From contig DPRS01000055.1 in NCBI GenBank assembly GCA_003537575.1, forward strand, positions 20,594-41,609: a stretch of 21,016 nucleotides of DNA, written 5' to 3'. The stretch is from Oxalobacteraceae bacterium. GTDB taxonomy: Bacteria > Pseudomonadota > Gammaproteobacteria > Burkholderiales > Burkholderiaceae_D. The position numbers and the translations under genes were made by a program. Shown here piece after piece: positions 1 through 7,808 of the stretch (within the stretch, counting starts at the first letter, position 1; each line of letters begins with the position of its first letter). The notes under the pieces are model-generated. The model did no database searches. It worked only from the letters and a program-made list of their open reading frames with translations, and was not told the DNA's origin.

Positions 1-1577
1 TCGGTTTTCATGGCAAAAGCGCGCAGCAGATCGTAATACAGCGGATGCTGATGGCGGTTGATGGTTTGCACGCGGGCCGTGCCATCGACATGGCGCACCG
101 CCGGAATCGCCTCGGCCTTGGCCGGCACGACGTCATACACGAACACCATGAAGGGAGAAACGCCGCCGTTGACAAACCACTTGTCGACCTCTTCCTCCAG
201 CACTACCGGCGCCACCGGACGAAAATCCTCGCGGTCCTTGATCAGGTTGAGGTGGGCCTGCATCGCCGGATCGATCGGCGACGCCAGGATGGATCGTGCA
301 CCCAGGGCGCGCGGACCGAACTCCATGCGTCCCTGGAACCAGCCGATCACCTTGTTTTGCGCCAGCAGCTCGGCGGCGGCTTCGGCAATGTTGTCGACAC
401 GCCGGTAATTCAGCTTGGCTTGTTGCAGCATGGCCTCGATGTCGGCATCGCCGTAGGCAGGCCCGAGGAATGCGTGGTCCATTTGCCAACGCCGCCGACG
501 GTCGTTGCGTTCCTGCGCATCGATCCACAGCGCCGCGCCGAGCGCCGTGCCGGCATCGCCGGAAGCCGGCTGCACCCACACCGCATCGAAGGCGGAACGG
601 TCGCGCAGGCGCGCATTCATCACGCAGTTCAGGGCAACGCCACCGGCCATGGCCAGGCTGCGCAAGCCGGTTTCTTCCTGCAGCCAGTCAGCCATCCGCA
701 GCACCGTTTCCTCCAGCACCACCTGCAGGGAATGCGCGATATCCATGTGGTTTTGCGTCAGCGCGCTGCCGCGTTCGCGCGCGGGACCGAGCAGCTTTTC
801 CCACTGCACCGGCCGCACCTCGTATTCGCCTGCTCCCTGGTAGGAAATGATTTCACGGAACAGCGGCGCATATACCGGCTTGCCGTAGGATGCCAGTGCC
901 ATGACCTTGTATTCGTCGGATGAATGAAGGAAGCCGAGATAGGAAGTGACGGCTTCATAGACCAGGCCGAGCGAATGCGGCAGGTTGACTTGCTTGATGC
1001 GCTCGTATTCGCCATCGGCATAGCGGCCGAAACTGGTGGTGGCCTGCTCGCCACGGCCATCCATGGTCAGCACCGCGCACTCCTCGAAAGGCGCGGCGAG
1101 AAAGGCGCTGGTCTCATGCGCCAGATGGTGCTCGATAAAATGCCAGCGGTAGGGGCCGTCGTGGCGAGCTCCCTTGAAGCGGCGCTTGAGATGATGCGGC
1201 GCGCCGCTGGCCAGCTGGCGCGGCGCATTGACGATATACGACAGGAACAGGGGGTCCCAGGGCGACAGCCATTCCGACTGGTGACGCGATGGCTCCAGCG
1301 GCAGGCTGATGCCGGCTTGCCCCGACCAGCTGCCCAACAGCAGTTCCGGCTGATAGGAGTAGGCGACATGGTCAATATCGTCCAGGTTGATTTCAGCCTC
1401 GCCGAGGCAATAGTCAATCGCATGGAACGGCAGCTCCCAGGCGGAAAATGGCACTGGCCGCTTGCCATGCTTGATGCGGGTAAAACGCTCTTCTTCAGCG
1501 GCGGCCAGCACCATGCCATCCTGCACAAGGCAAGCTGAAGAATCGTGATAAGCGGCATTGATCCCCAGTGTATACAC
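1..1577 (-). CDS. Carbamoyltransferase, NodU/CmcH family (C-terminus cut by window edge)
   Basis: This enzyme is predicted to transfer a carbamoyl group from carbamoyl phosphate to a hydroxyl of a sugar or natural product, via carbamoyl-adenylate, in the cytoplasm. The frame is open for 525 codons to the window edge; the family usually runs about 550-620 residues, so only the tail is missing. The N-terminus reads MYTLGINAAYHDSSACL, the usual opening of the Kae1-like domain. Further hallmarks are HHLAHETSAF near residue 155, MDGRGE, KVMALASYG, GGVALNCVMN, QPASGDAGTALGAA, and GWFQGRMEFGPRALG near residue 420. The position after PRALG, often Asn, is Ala here. I chose the GTG start because it begins directly before the conserved LGINAAYHDS and has a GGAGG ribosome site five bases upstream. 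It diverges from the ABC exporter. The substrate cannot be read from sequence; the glycan genes nearby suggest a sugar. Family assignment is firm. Confidence 0.93.
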   Translation of the reverse strand, partial: MYTLGINAAYHDSSACLVQDGMVLAAAEEERFTRIKHGKRPVPFSAWELPFHAIDYCLGEAEINLDDIDHVAYSYQPELLLGSWSGQAGISLPLEPSRHQSEWLSPWDPLFLSYIVNAPRQLASGAPHHLKRRFKGARHDGPYRWHFIEHHLAHETSAFLAAPFEECAVLTMDGRGEQATTSFGRYADGEYERIKQVNLPHSLGLVYEAVTSYLGFLHSSDEYKVMALASYGKPVYAPLFREIISYQGAGEYEVRPVQWEKLLGPARERGSALTQNHMDIAHSLQVVLEETVLRMADWLQEETGLRSLAMAGGVALNCVMNARLRDRSAFDAVWVQPASGDAGTALGAALWIDAQERNDRRRRWQMDHAFLGPAYGDADIEAMLQQAKLNYRRVDNIAEAAAELLAQNKVIGWFQGRMEFGPRALGARSILASPIDPAMQAHLNLIKDREDFRPVAPVVLEEEVDKWFVNGGVSPFMVFVYDVVPAKAEAIPAVRHVDGTARVQTINRHQHPLYYDLLRAFAMKT

Positions 1578-1578
1578 T
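1567..1578. repeat. 12-bp perfect palindrome over the start codon
   Basis: AGTGTATACACT is a perfect palindrome and contains the GTG initiation codon of the carbamoyltransferase on the minus strand. It could be an operator or only a by-product of the coding sequence (Val/Met-Tyr-Thr-Leu). The sequence is certain; the function is a guess. Confidence 0.4.
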
Positions 1579-1582
1579 TAAA

Positions 1583-1587
1583 CCTCC
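1583..1587 (-). promoter_or_regulatory. Ribosome binding site deciding the GTG start of the carbamoyltransferase
   Basis: A GGAGG sequence on the minus strand ends five bases before the GTG at 1577-1575. No ATG lies in frame between it and the conserved LGINAAYHDS motif, so this site fixes the non-ATG start. Confidence 0.8.
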
Positions 1588-1880
1588 GATCTTGCGAACG
1601 GCTGCCTGATAGTCGCAGCGTTTACCTGCGCGCCGATAGAATCTGTCGTTTATGCCAGTCATTTCACCTTGCCGGCCGGGTTCAGCGTAAATCAAGCCGG
1701 GGCGATTTCCTACTCGTATCGCAAACCGGGTAAAGCAATTGACATACCTGACACGCGCATCGCTCAGGCAGGAACTCATCATCCAGATGTGATCGATATG
1801 CAGCCTCACCGCATGCCATCACCTCGGATAAATTTCTCGACGCACATGGCAATACCGGTCTCCATGTAGAAATTACAGCC

Positions 1881-1902
1881 ACGGGTAGCGCTTACTACCC
1901 GT
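1881..1902. repeat. Inverted repeat upstream of the ABC exporter
   Basis: ACGGGTAG and CTACCCGT form perfect 8-bp arms around the 6-base loop CGCTTA, ending 63 bases before the exporter ATG. There is no T-run after it, so it is not a typical terminator. An operator or 5'-leader hairpin is possible. The structure is plainly visible; the role is inferred. Confidence 0.5.
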
Positions 1903-1965
1903 TGCAAGCCAATCGCATGGAAATTGCTAGCACCTTGGCGATTTCTCCGACAAGGCACAGTTCCC

Positions 1966-3753
1966 ATGAAGCAGTCATCGAAAAACACATCCGGTCAGCC
2001 GGCTGGCCCGAATATCCTGCGCAGCCTGTGGAACGTGGTTTCCCTGTATCGCGACCGGGTGATTTACTCGCTGCTATTCCTGATCCTGGCCAAAATCGCG
2101 ACGGTCGGCGTGCCGCTCATGCTGAAGCGTATCGTCGATCACCTGTCACGACCGGAAACCATCCATACGCTGCCGGTGCTTATTTTGCTGGGATACGCCA
2201 TCCTGCGTTTTTCCAGCACCCTGTTCACCGAATTGCGCGATCTCTTCTTTTCACGCGTGACCCAGCACACGGTAGCGGAATTCGCCCAGAAAACCTTTAC
2301 GCATTTGCACGAACTGGGCGCCAGCTTCCATGCGCGCCGCCATCTCGGCGGGCTGCTTCCGAACATCGACCGCGGCACCGCCGGCATCTCTTTTCTGCTG
2401 GGAGTCGGCTTGTTTACGCTGGTGCCGACACTGGTGGAAATCGGCATGGTGCTGGCTATCATGCTGGCGAACTACAGCATCGGGTTCACCGTCGTCATCG
2501 CCGCGACATTTGCCCTGTACACCGGTTTCACCCTATTTTTCACCCAGCGGCGCGCGATCTTTCAGCGGCGCGTCAACCGCCTCGACACCAATGCCAAAAA
2601 CCGCCTGGCCGACAGCCTGATCAACGCCGATGCGGTCAAGTATTTCACCAACGAGAAGCTGGAAGCCAGGCGTTTCGAGCGCATCATGGGACGCTGGGTA
2701 GATGCGGCTGTCTCAAATCAGAAAGCCTTGTTCATCCTGCACGTCGGCCAGAGCGGCATCATTGCCATTGGCGTGGCCTCGGTGATGCTGCTTGCCGGGC
2801 AAGGCGTGGTGTCGCAGCAGATGACAGTCGGCGACCTGGTGCTGATCAATGCATATGTGATCCAGATCTGCCTGCCGCTGAACGCGCTCGGCTTCGTTTA
2901 CCGTGAAGTGCGGGATGCATTGATCAATGCTGAAAGGCTGCTGGAACTGTTGCGTGAAAAGCCGGATATCGAAGAGCCGCCGGGACTGCCGGACTTGCAA
3001 CTGCGTCAAGCGGAAGTCGCTTTCGAACATGTCGACTTCCAGTATGATCCGGGACGACCCATCCTGCATGACATCAACTTCACCATCCCAGCCGGCACCA
3101 CGCTGGCGGTAGTCGGTGGCAGCGGTTCCGGCAAATCGACGCTGGCGCGCCTGCTGCTGCGCTTTTACGATGTCGGTGCCGGGCGCATCACCATCGATGG
3201 CCAGGATATCCGCTCGGTGAACACCGCCAGCCTGCGCCACATGATCGGCGTGGTGCCGCAGGACACCATCCTGTTCAATGACAGTATCGCCTATAACATC
3301 GCTTACGGCCGCCCCACGGCCGGACGCAGCGAAGTCATCGGCGCCGCGCAGGCCGCCCAGATCCACGACTTCATCAGTTCCCTGCCGCAGGGGTATGACA
3401 CGCCGGTCGGCGAGCGCGGCGTCATGATCTCCGGTGGCGAAAAACAGCGTATCGCGCTGGCGCGCGCGATTCTGAAGAACCCGCCGATCCTGATCTTCGA
3501 CGAAGCCACTTCGGCGCTCGACCTGCAATCCGAGCGCGCGATCCAGGTCGAACTCGACCGTCTGGCGCGCAACCGCACCACGCTCGTCATCGCCCATCGT
3601 TTATCCACGATTGTCGGTGCCGATCAGATTATCGTCCTGGAGCAAGGCCATATCGTCGAACGTGGCGCCCATGCCAGCCTGCTGCAACAGGATGGCGCCT
3701 ATGCGAACCTGTGGCGGTTACAGGAGCACGGCAATCTGGTGGAAAACAGTTGA
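1966..3753 (+). CDS. Atm1/ABCB7-type ABC exporter (fused permease and ATPase)
   Basis: This is an inner-membrane half-transporter that should work as a homodimer. The membrane domain fills about residues 15-320 and carries the AVKYFTNE motif (residues 223-230) and a DRGTAGISFLL stretch typical of the Atm1/HMT1 branch, whose bacterial members export glutathione-linked metals or related thiols. The ATPase domain has Walker A GGSGSGKST (384-392), a Q-loop near 432, signature ISGGEKQ (488-494), Walker B ILIFDEA (508-514) and the H-loop AHR (His544). Length (595 residues) is normal. I place the start at ATG 1966; a TTG at 1924 in the same frame would add 14 residues, and neither has a strong ribosome site. 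It precedes the glycosyltransferase run but is separated from it by a stem-loop. A role in exporting the nearby glycan is possible but not what the subfamily predicts. Confidence 0.88.
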   Translation: MKQSSKNTSGQPAGPNILRSLWNVVSLYRDRVIYSLLFLILAKIATVGVPLMLKRIVDHLSRPETIHTLPVLILLGYAILRFSSTLFTELRDLFFSRVTQHTVAEFAQKTFTHLHELGASFHARRHLGGLLPNIDRGTAGISFLLGVGLFTLVPTLVEIGMVLAIMLANYSIGFTVVIAATFALYTGFTLFFTQRRAIFQRRVNRLDTNAKNRLADSLINADAVKYFTNEKLEARRFERIMGRWVDAAVSNQKALFILHVGQSGIIAIGVASVMLLAGQGVVSQQMTVGDLVLINAYVIQICLPLNALGFVYREVRDALINAERLLELLREKPDIEEPPGLPDLQLRQAEVAFEHVDFQYDPGRPILHDINFTIPAGTTLAVVGGSGSGKSTLARLLLRFYDVGAGRITIDGQDIRSVNTASLRHMIGVVPQDTILFNDSIAYNIAYGRPTAGRSEVIGAAQAAQIHDFISSLPQGYDTPVGERGVMISGGEKQRIALARAILKNPPILIFDEATSALDLQSERAIQVELDRLARNRTTLVIAHRLSTIVGADQIIVLEQGHIVERGAHASLLQQDGAYANLWRLQEHGNLVENS

Positions 3754-3798
3754 TTCTTCGATTAATTGCATCCAATCAAGAGAATGGACTGGAATGCG

Positions 3799-3829
3799 AA
3801 TTGCTTGGAGCGTAGAAGACCAAGCAATT
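3799..3829 (+). terminator. Perfect 10-bp stem-loop after the ABC exporter (possible terminator)
   Basis: AATTGCTTGG and CCAAGCAATT are perfectly complementary 10-base arms around an 11-base loop, 45 bases after the exporter stop codon. The sequence after the stem (ATTATTCAAT) is AT-rich but lacks a true T-run, so termination would be weak. A regulatory site for the GT2 gene starting at 3903 is the alternative. Confidence 0.45.
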
Positions 3830-3902
3830 ATTCAATCTGAAAGTTTTGCAGGGAACAGAGATTTCTTTCTCTACAGCAGAAAGGCATGGAGGGATGACGT
3901 CA

Positions 3903-5057
3903 ATGTCGAAAGTGATCGGGCTATCTGCATATAGTATTAATTTACCTGCCTGTAAAAATCTACACGTTCATGCAAGGAACGATGCTCCGATGCATCGCTC
4001 GAATGAACGCAATATATCCAGCGAACTACACAAGGCCACAGGTGATGCCGAAATTGCGCCGACGATCCACTCCGGCGTCGAGGGTACCCAGATTTCAGTG
4101 GTGGTGCCAACCTATAACAGGCCTGATCTGCTGGACCGCTGCCTTGGCGCGCTTGCCGGCCAGTTGTATGATGCCACGCGCTTCGAAATCATCATCGTCG
4201 ACGATGGCCCGCATCATGCTACGCGCGAAGTGGCGGACAAGTGGAGCCGCCGACTGAAGATCACGGGTCCGCGCGTTTTGTATGTTCCTTCCGACGGTCC
4301 GCATGGCCCGGCCGCTGCGCGCAACCGCGGCTGGCAATCCGCGAGCGGCGCCGTGATCGCCTTTACCGACGATGACACGATTCCCTATCGCGACTGGCTG
4401 GCCAACGGTCTTGCCGTCTTCGACGGCACGGTGCAGGCGGCATGGGGGCGCATCGTCATGCCGCTGGAAGGCAGGCCGACGGATTACGAGCGCGATGCCA
4501 GAAATCTTGAAACTGCCGAGTTCGTCACTGCCAACTGCTTTTGCCTCAAGCATGTACTGGAAGACCTCGGAGGATTCGACGAACGCTTTCGCCTCGCCTG
4601 GCGCGAAGACGCAGACCTGTATTTCCGCATGCTGCAAGCAAATGTCGCGATTGCCCACGTGCCGCAGGCAGTGGTCGAGCATCCGATTCGTCCGGCGCGC
4701 TGGGGCGTGAGCCTGTCTCAGCAAAAGAAAGTGCAATTCGACGCCCTGCTGTTCAAGAAGCATCGCAGGCTGTATCGACAAAGAATACGTGCGTCTGCGC
4801 GCTGGGACTATTACGCCATCGTTATTTGTCTTCTTGTGATGCTGGCAGCACCGCTCATCGGGTATCCTTTGGCCGCCCTGCCCACGGGGTTATGCTGGGC
4901 CGCGCTTACCTCCCGATTTTGTGTGCAGCGCCTGCGCGGCACCGTCCTCAGCGCATCGCACGTCTTTGAAATGATCGTGACATCGATGCTCATCCCGCCA
5001 CTGGCCGTGTTCTGGCGCCTGGTAGGCGCCATCCGCTTTCGGGTCGGCTTCGCATGA
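3903..5057 (+). CDS. Family 2 glycosyltransferase with C-terminal membrane segments
   Basis: A GT-A fold inverting glycosyltransferase, predicted to act at the cytoplasmic face of the inner membrane using a nucleotide-sugar donor. After about 60 residues of unassigned N-terminal sequence come VVVPTYNRP (66-74), VDDG (99-102), the metal-binding TDDD (155-158) and WRED (233-236), which should include the catalytic acidic residue. Hydrophobic stretches near residues 303-321, 323-341 and 355-373 should be membrane helices. I chose ATG 3903 because GGAGGG at 3888-3893 lies nine bases upstream; the ATGs at 3894 and 3846 are in frame but worse placed. It heads a same-strand run of sugar-modifying genes. 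Donor and acceptor are unknown. Confidence 0.85.
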   Translation: MSKVIGLSAYSINLPACKNLHVHARNDAPMHRSNERNISSELHKATGDAEIAPTIHSGVEGTQISVVVPTYNRPDLLDRCLGALAGQLYDATRFEIIIVDDGPHHATREVADKWSRRLKITGPRVLYVPSDGPHGPAAARNRGWQSASGAVIAFTDDDTIPYRDWLANGLAVFDGTVQAAWGRIVMPLEGRPTDYERDARNLETAEFVTANCFCLKHVLEDLGGFDERFRLAWREDADLYFRMLQANVAIAHVPQAVVEHPIRPARWGVSLSQQKKVQFDALLFKKHRRLYRQRIRASARWDYYAIVICLLVMLAAPLIGYPLAALPTGLCWAALTSRFCVQRLRGTVLSASHVFEMIVTSMLIPPLAVFWRLVGAIRFRVGFA

Positions 5058-5097
5058 AGATGCCGGCGACCAGCTTCGTTTCCCCTGCGACTACGAC

Positions 5098-5122
5098 CAG
5101 CAGACAGCCGAACGGTCTGCTG
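5098..5122 (+). repeat. Intercistronic stem-loop between two glycosyltransferase genes
   Basis: CAGCAGAC and GTCTGCTG form perfect 8-bp arms around a 9-base loop, between the GT2 stop and the next glycosyltransferase. No T-run follows, so it may be an attenuating or transcript-protecting hairpin rather than a terminator. It could also hide the ATG at 5140. Confidence 0.45.
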
Positions 5123-5169
5123 CAAGTTGTGATTGAGTCATGCCGCCATTTCCATCGCCGGATTTCATC

Positions 5170-6114
5170 ATGCGCAGAATGAAAATACTCACTTGGCATA
5201 CTCACGGCAGCTACCTGTATTACCTTACCCAGGCGCCGCACGACTTCCACGTTCTTTCCAAGCCGGGCAGGCCGCCCGGCTATGGCGGTCGCAGCGGCCA
5301 CATCCCCTGGGGCGATAACGTCCATGACTTGCCGGTCGAGGAAGCGGCCGGGCAGGAATTCGACTGTATCATTTTTCAGGATGACCAGCAGTATCTCGAG
5401 GACCAGCACCGCTACCTGAGCGCAGCCCAGCGCCGCCTGCCACGCATCTATATCGAGCACGATCCGCCGCGTGACCATCCGACCGACATGCGCCACCTGG
5501 TCGAAGATGCCGGCGTGCTGCTGGTGCATGTAACTCACTTCAATGCGCTGATGTGGGATAGTCCTGGCATCAGGACCCGGGTCATCGAGCATGGCGTGCT
5601 GCCGCCGCGGGACGCGGCTTACCAGGGCAATCTCGCCCGCGGGCTGGTGGTGGTCAACCACATGGCCAGGCGCGGGCGGCGCCTCGGCGGCGACATTTAT
5701 CAGCAGGTACGCGAGCAGGTGCCGCTTGACCTGGTCGGCATGGGCGCGGAAGAAGCCGGAGGCATCGGCGAGATCCTGCATGCGCAATTGCCGGCCTTTG
5801 CTGCACAGTACCGATTTTTCTTCAATCCGATCCGCTATACCAGCCTGGGATTGGCAGTCATCGAAGCCATGATGCTGGGCATGCCGATCATCGGTCTGGC
5901 AACGACCGAGATGGCGACCGTGATCGACGACGGCGTTTCAGGCTATATCAATACCGACATCGGCAAGCTGACTGAACAGATGCGGTTGCTGCTGGCCGAA
6001 CCGGAACTGGCGCGCAATCTCGGTGCGGCCGCGCGGCGGTGCGCCATGGAACGTTTCCATATCCAGCGCTTTGCCGCCGACTGGGATTCCGCGCTAAAAC
6101 TGGTGGCAGGCTGA
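5170..6114 (+). CDS. Short GT-B (GT4-like) glycosyltransferase
   Basis: A predicted retaining glycosyltransferase of about 314 residues, at the short end for GT4. The N-terminus (MKILTWHTHGSYLYYL) is a Rossmann start with a Gly-rich nucleotide or acceptor loop. The C-terminal half contains NPIRYTSLGLAVIEAMMLG, MPIIGLATTE and DDGVSGYI, matching the donor-binding region of GT4 enzymes, where the EAM and following Gly-Pro/Ile are conserved. No signal peptide or membrane helix is seen. In-frame ATGs occur at 5140, 5170 and 5179, and none has a clear ribosome site. I favour 5170 or 5179 because conserved sequence starts at MKILTWH. It follows the GT2 gene by about 110 bp and precedes the PIG-L gene by 69 bp, so it probably belongs to the same unit. 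The sugar is unknown. Confidence 0.78.
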   Translation: MRRMKILTWHTHGSYLYYLTQAPHDFHVLSKPGRPPGYGGRSGHIPWGDNVHDLPVEEAAGQEFDCIIFQDDQQYLEDQHRYLSAAQRRLPRIYIEHDPPRDHPTDMRHLVEDAGVLLVHVTHFNALMWDSPGIRTRVIEHGVLPPRDAAYQGNLARGLVVVNHMARRGRRLGGDIYQQVREQVPLDLVGMGAEEAGGIGEILHAQLPAFAAQYRFFFNPIRYTSLGLAVIEAMMLGMPIIGLATTEMATVIDDGVSGYINTDIGKLTEQMRLLLAEPELARNLGAAARRCAMERFHIQRFAADWDSALKLVAG

Positions 6115-6183
6115 ATGGCCTTGCAACGTTTTTGCAGTAGAGATGCCATGCGTGCTTCCCGCTGGCTTTTGTAGAGGTTTACC

Positions 6184-6885
6184 ATGCGACACGTATTCGA
6201 ACTTGGCAAGTTGATGGTCATTTCCCCGCATCTCGACGATGCCGTTTTTTCATGCGGCGAAGTCCTGGCATGCAAGCGCGACGCAATTGTGATGACCCTG
6301 TTTTCCGGCTTGCCGCCGCCTTCCCTGCCGCTGACACCATGGGATGTCGCTGCGGGCTTTGCCGATTCAGAGGAGGCAATGCAACTGCGGCGCCAGGAAG
6401 ACCAGCGCGCTCTGGAACTGCTGCATGCCAGCCCGGTATGGCTGGATTTCCTCGATAGCCAGTATGGCGATCCACCCGGCGCAGTCGGCCTTGCCGAAGC
6501 GATTGCCGGCCAGATCGAAGCACATGATCCGGCAACCGTCATGCTGCCTGCCGGCCTGTTCCATTCGGACCATGAGCTTGCGCATCGGGCGTGCCTGCTG
6601 GCGCGCAGCCGCCATCCGGGGCGCCACTGGCTGTTGTACGAAGACATGCTGTACCGGCGCATCCCGAAACTATTGCAGGAGCGGCTGACAGGACTGAGCC
6701 GATTCGGCGTCGATGCCACGCCCGTCGCCTTCAACACCCATGGGCAGGCCGAGCGCAAGCGTCATGCCGTGCAATGCTATGCAAGCCAGCTGCTCGCCCT
6801 GGCCAGCCCGGGCCGCCCCGGCCACAGCGACATCTACGCGCCGGAAGGCTACTGGCGTCTGGGCGCGGACGCACCGGCCGGCTAA
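6184..6885 (+). CDS. PIG-L/LmbE family deacetylase
   Basis: A zinc-dependent N-deacetylase of the family that removes acetyl from N-acetylglucosaminyl groups (PIG-L, MshB, BshB) and from some antibiotics. The zinc site is visible: PHLDD at residues 15-19 (His16, Asp19) and HSDH at 127-130 (His130), with Asp18 as the probable base. Length is 233 residues, normal for the family. AGAGG lies seven bases before the ATG. The next gene, a GT2, begins 12 bases after the stop, so the two are almost certainly co-transcribed, implying that a glycosyltransferase product is deacetylated. Substrate is inferred from context only. Family assignment is firm. Confidence 0.9.
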   Translation: MRHVFELGKLMVISPHLDDAVFSCGEVLACKRDAIVMTLFSGLPPPSLPLTPWDVAAGFADSEEAMQLRRQEDQRALELLHASPVWLDFLDSQYGDPPGAVGLAEAIAGQIEAHDPATVMLPAGLFHSDHELAHRACLLARSRHPGRHWLLYEDMLYRRIPKLLQERLTGLSRFGVDATPVAFNTHGQAERKRHAVQCYASQLLALASPGRPGHSDIYAPEGYWRLGADAPAG

Positions 6886-6897
6886 GGCAGCGATCAT

Positions 6898-7782
6898 ATG
6901 GATGCCTCCACTCCCCCGCTGGCAGAGCGCCTGTCAGTCATCGTCATCACACATAACCGTGTCAATAAAGTATTGCGCACGCTCGGCCAGCTGCACGGCT
7001 TGCCGCAACTGCCGGCAATTGTCGTCGTCGACAACGGCTCGACCGACAGCACGACGCAGCGCATCCGCCACGACTTCCCGCAGGTCGTGTTGATCCGGCT
7101 GCCGGTCAATATCGGCGCGGCGGCGCGCAACGTCGGCGCAAGAAAAGTGTGCACGCCTTTCGTCGCCTTCTGCGACGACGATACCTGGTGGGCCACATCC
7201 GCGCTCGAGCACGGCTGCGATCTGCTCGATGCTCATCCGCAGTTGGTAGCACTCAGCGCGCGCGTGCTGGTCGGGCCGCAGGAGCGCGAAGATCCCACCT
7301 GTACCCTGATGGCCCGCAGTGCGCTGCCTTCGGCCCATTTGCCGGGACCGGCAGTCATGGGCTTTCTGGCGGGCGCATCGATTTTTCGCCGACAAGCCTT
7401 TCTCGACGCCGGCGGCTTCAATCCGCGCTTGTTCATCGGCGGCGAGGGAACGCTGTTGACGCTGGACCTCGCTTCGCGCGGCTGGCAACTGGCATATACC
7501 CCGCAACTGGTGGTGCATCACCATCCTTCCACCATGCGCGATTCGCTGCGCCGCAGGCAGCTCCTGGCGCGCAATGCCATCTGGATCGCCTGGCTGCGCC
7601 GGCCATTTGCCAGCGCCTGCCGGGAAACTGTCGGCCTGCTTGCCGAGGCACACGAGCAGGGCCACCTGTTGACCACTTTGTGGGCGGTGGCGCGAGGCAT
7701 GCCATGGGTATGGCAGAACCGCCAGGTCATTCCGAATCATGTCGAAACCTTGTACCGCTGGCGCAACCGCACCGGTTATTGA
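6898..7782 (+). CDS. Family 2 glycosyltransferase
   Basis: A cytoplasmic GT-A glycosyltransferase of 294 residues without the C-terminal membrane helices of the first GT2 here. Motifs are VIVITHNR (14-21), VVDNGSTDS (43-51), NIGAAARN (71-78) and the metal-binding CDDD (92-95). The later catalytic region reads FIGGEGTLL, where related enzymes often show two acidic residues in a row; only one is present here. An AAGG sequence lies ahead of the ATG. It sits 12 bases behind the PIG-L gene and 26 bases before the GlcG-like gene, so the three form a tight unit. Donor and acceptor are unknown. Confidence 0.87.
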   Translation: MDASTPPLAERLSVIVITHNRVNKVLRTLGQLHGLPQLPAIVVVDNGSTDSTTQRIRHDFPQVVLIRLPVNIGAAARNVGARKVCTPFVAFCDDDTWWATSALEHGCDLLDAHPQLVALSARVLVGPQEREDPTCTLMARSALPSAHLPGPAVMGFLAGASIFRRQAFLDAGGFNPRLFIGGEGTLLTLDLASRGWQLAYTPQLVVHHHPSTMRDSLRRRQLLARNAIWIAWLRRPFASACRETVGLLAEAHEQGHLLTTLWAVARGMPWVWQNRQVIPNHVETLYRWRNRTGY

Positions 7783-7808
7783 TGACTTTTACATTCCCTG
7801 GAGACGCC

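Larger units (their letters stand above)
1578..1965. other. Divergent intergenic region (388 bp) between carbamoyltransferase and ABC exporter
   Basis: No credible gene lies here: the short open frames have no family signal and no ribosome site. The region must hold the two divergent promoters. I see the carbamoyltransferase ribosome site at 1583-1587 and an inverted repeat at 1881-1902. A TTGACA hexamer sits at 1739-1744 on the plus strand, but no good -10 box lies at 16-18 bp. I cannot place either promoter with confidence. Confidence 0.5.

Noticed and set aside
2713..3597. 294-codon minus-strand open frame
   Set aside because: Antisense shadow of the ABC exporter's ATPase domain.
7149..7808. 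Upstream extension of the GlcG-like frame
   Set aside because: It overlaps the GT2 gene in another frame; the ribosome site and normal protein start at 7809.
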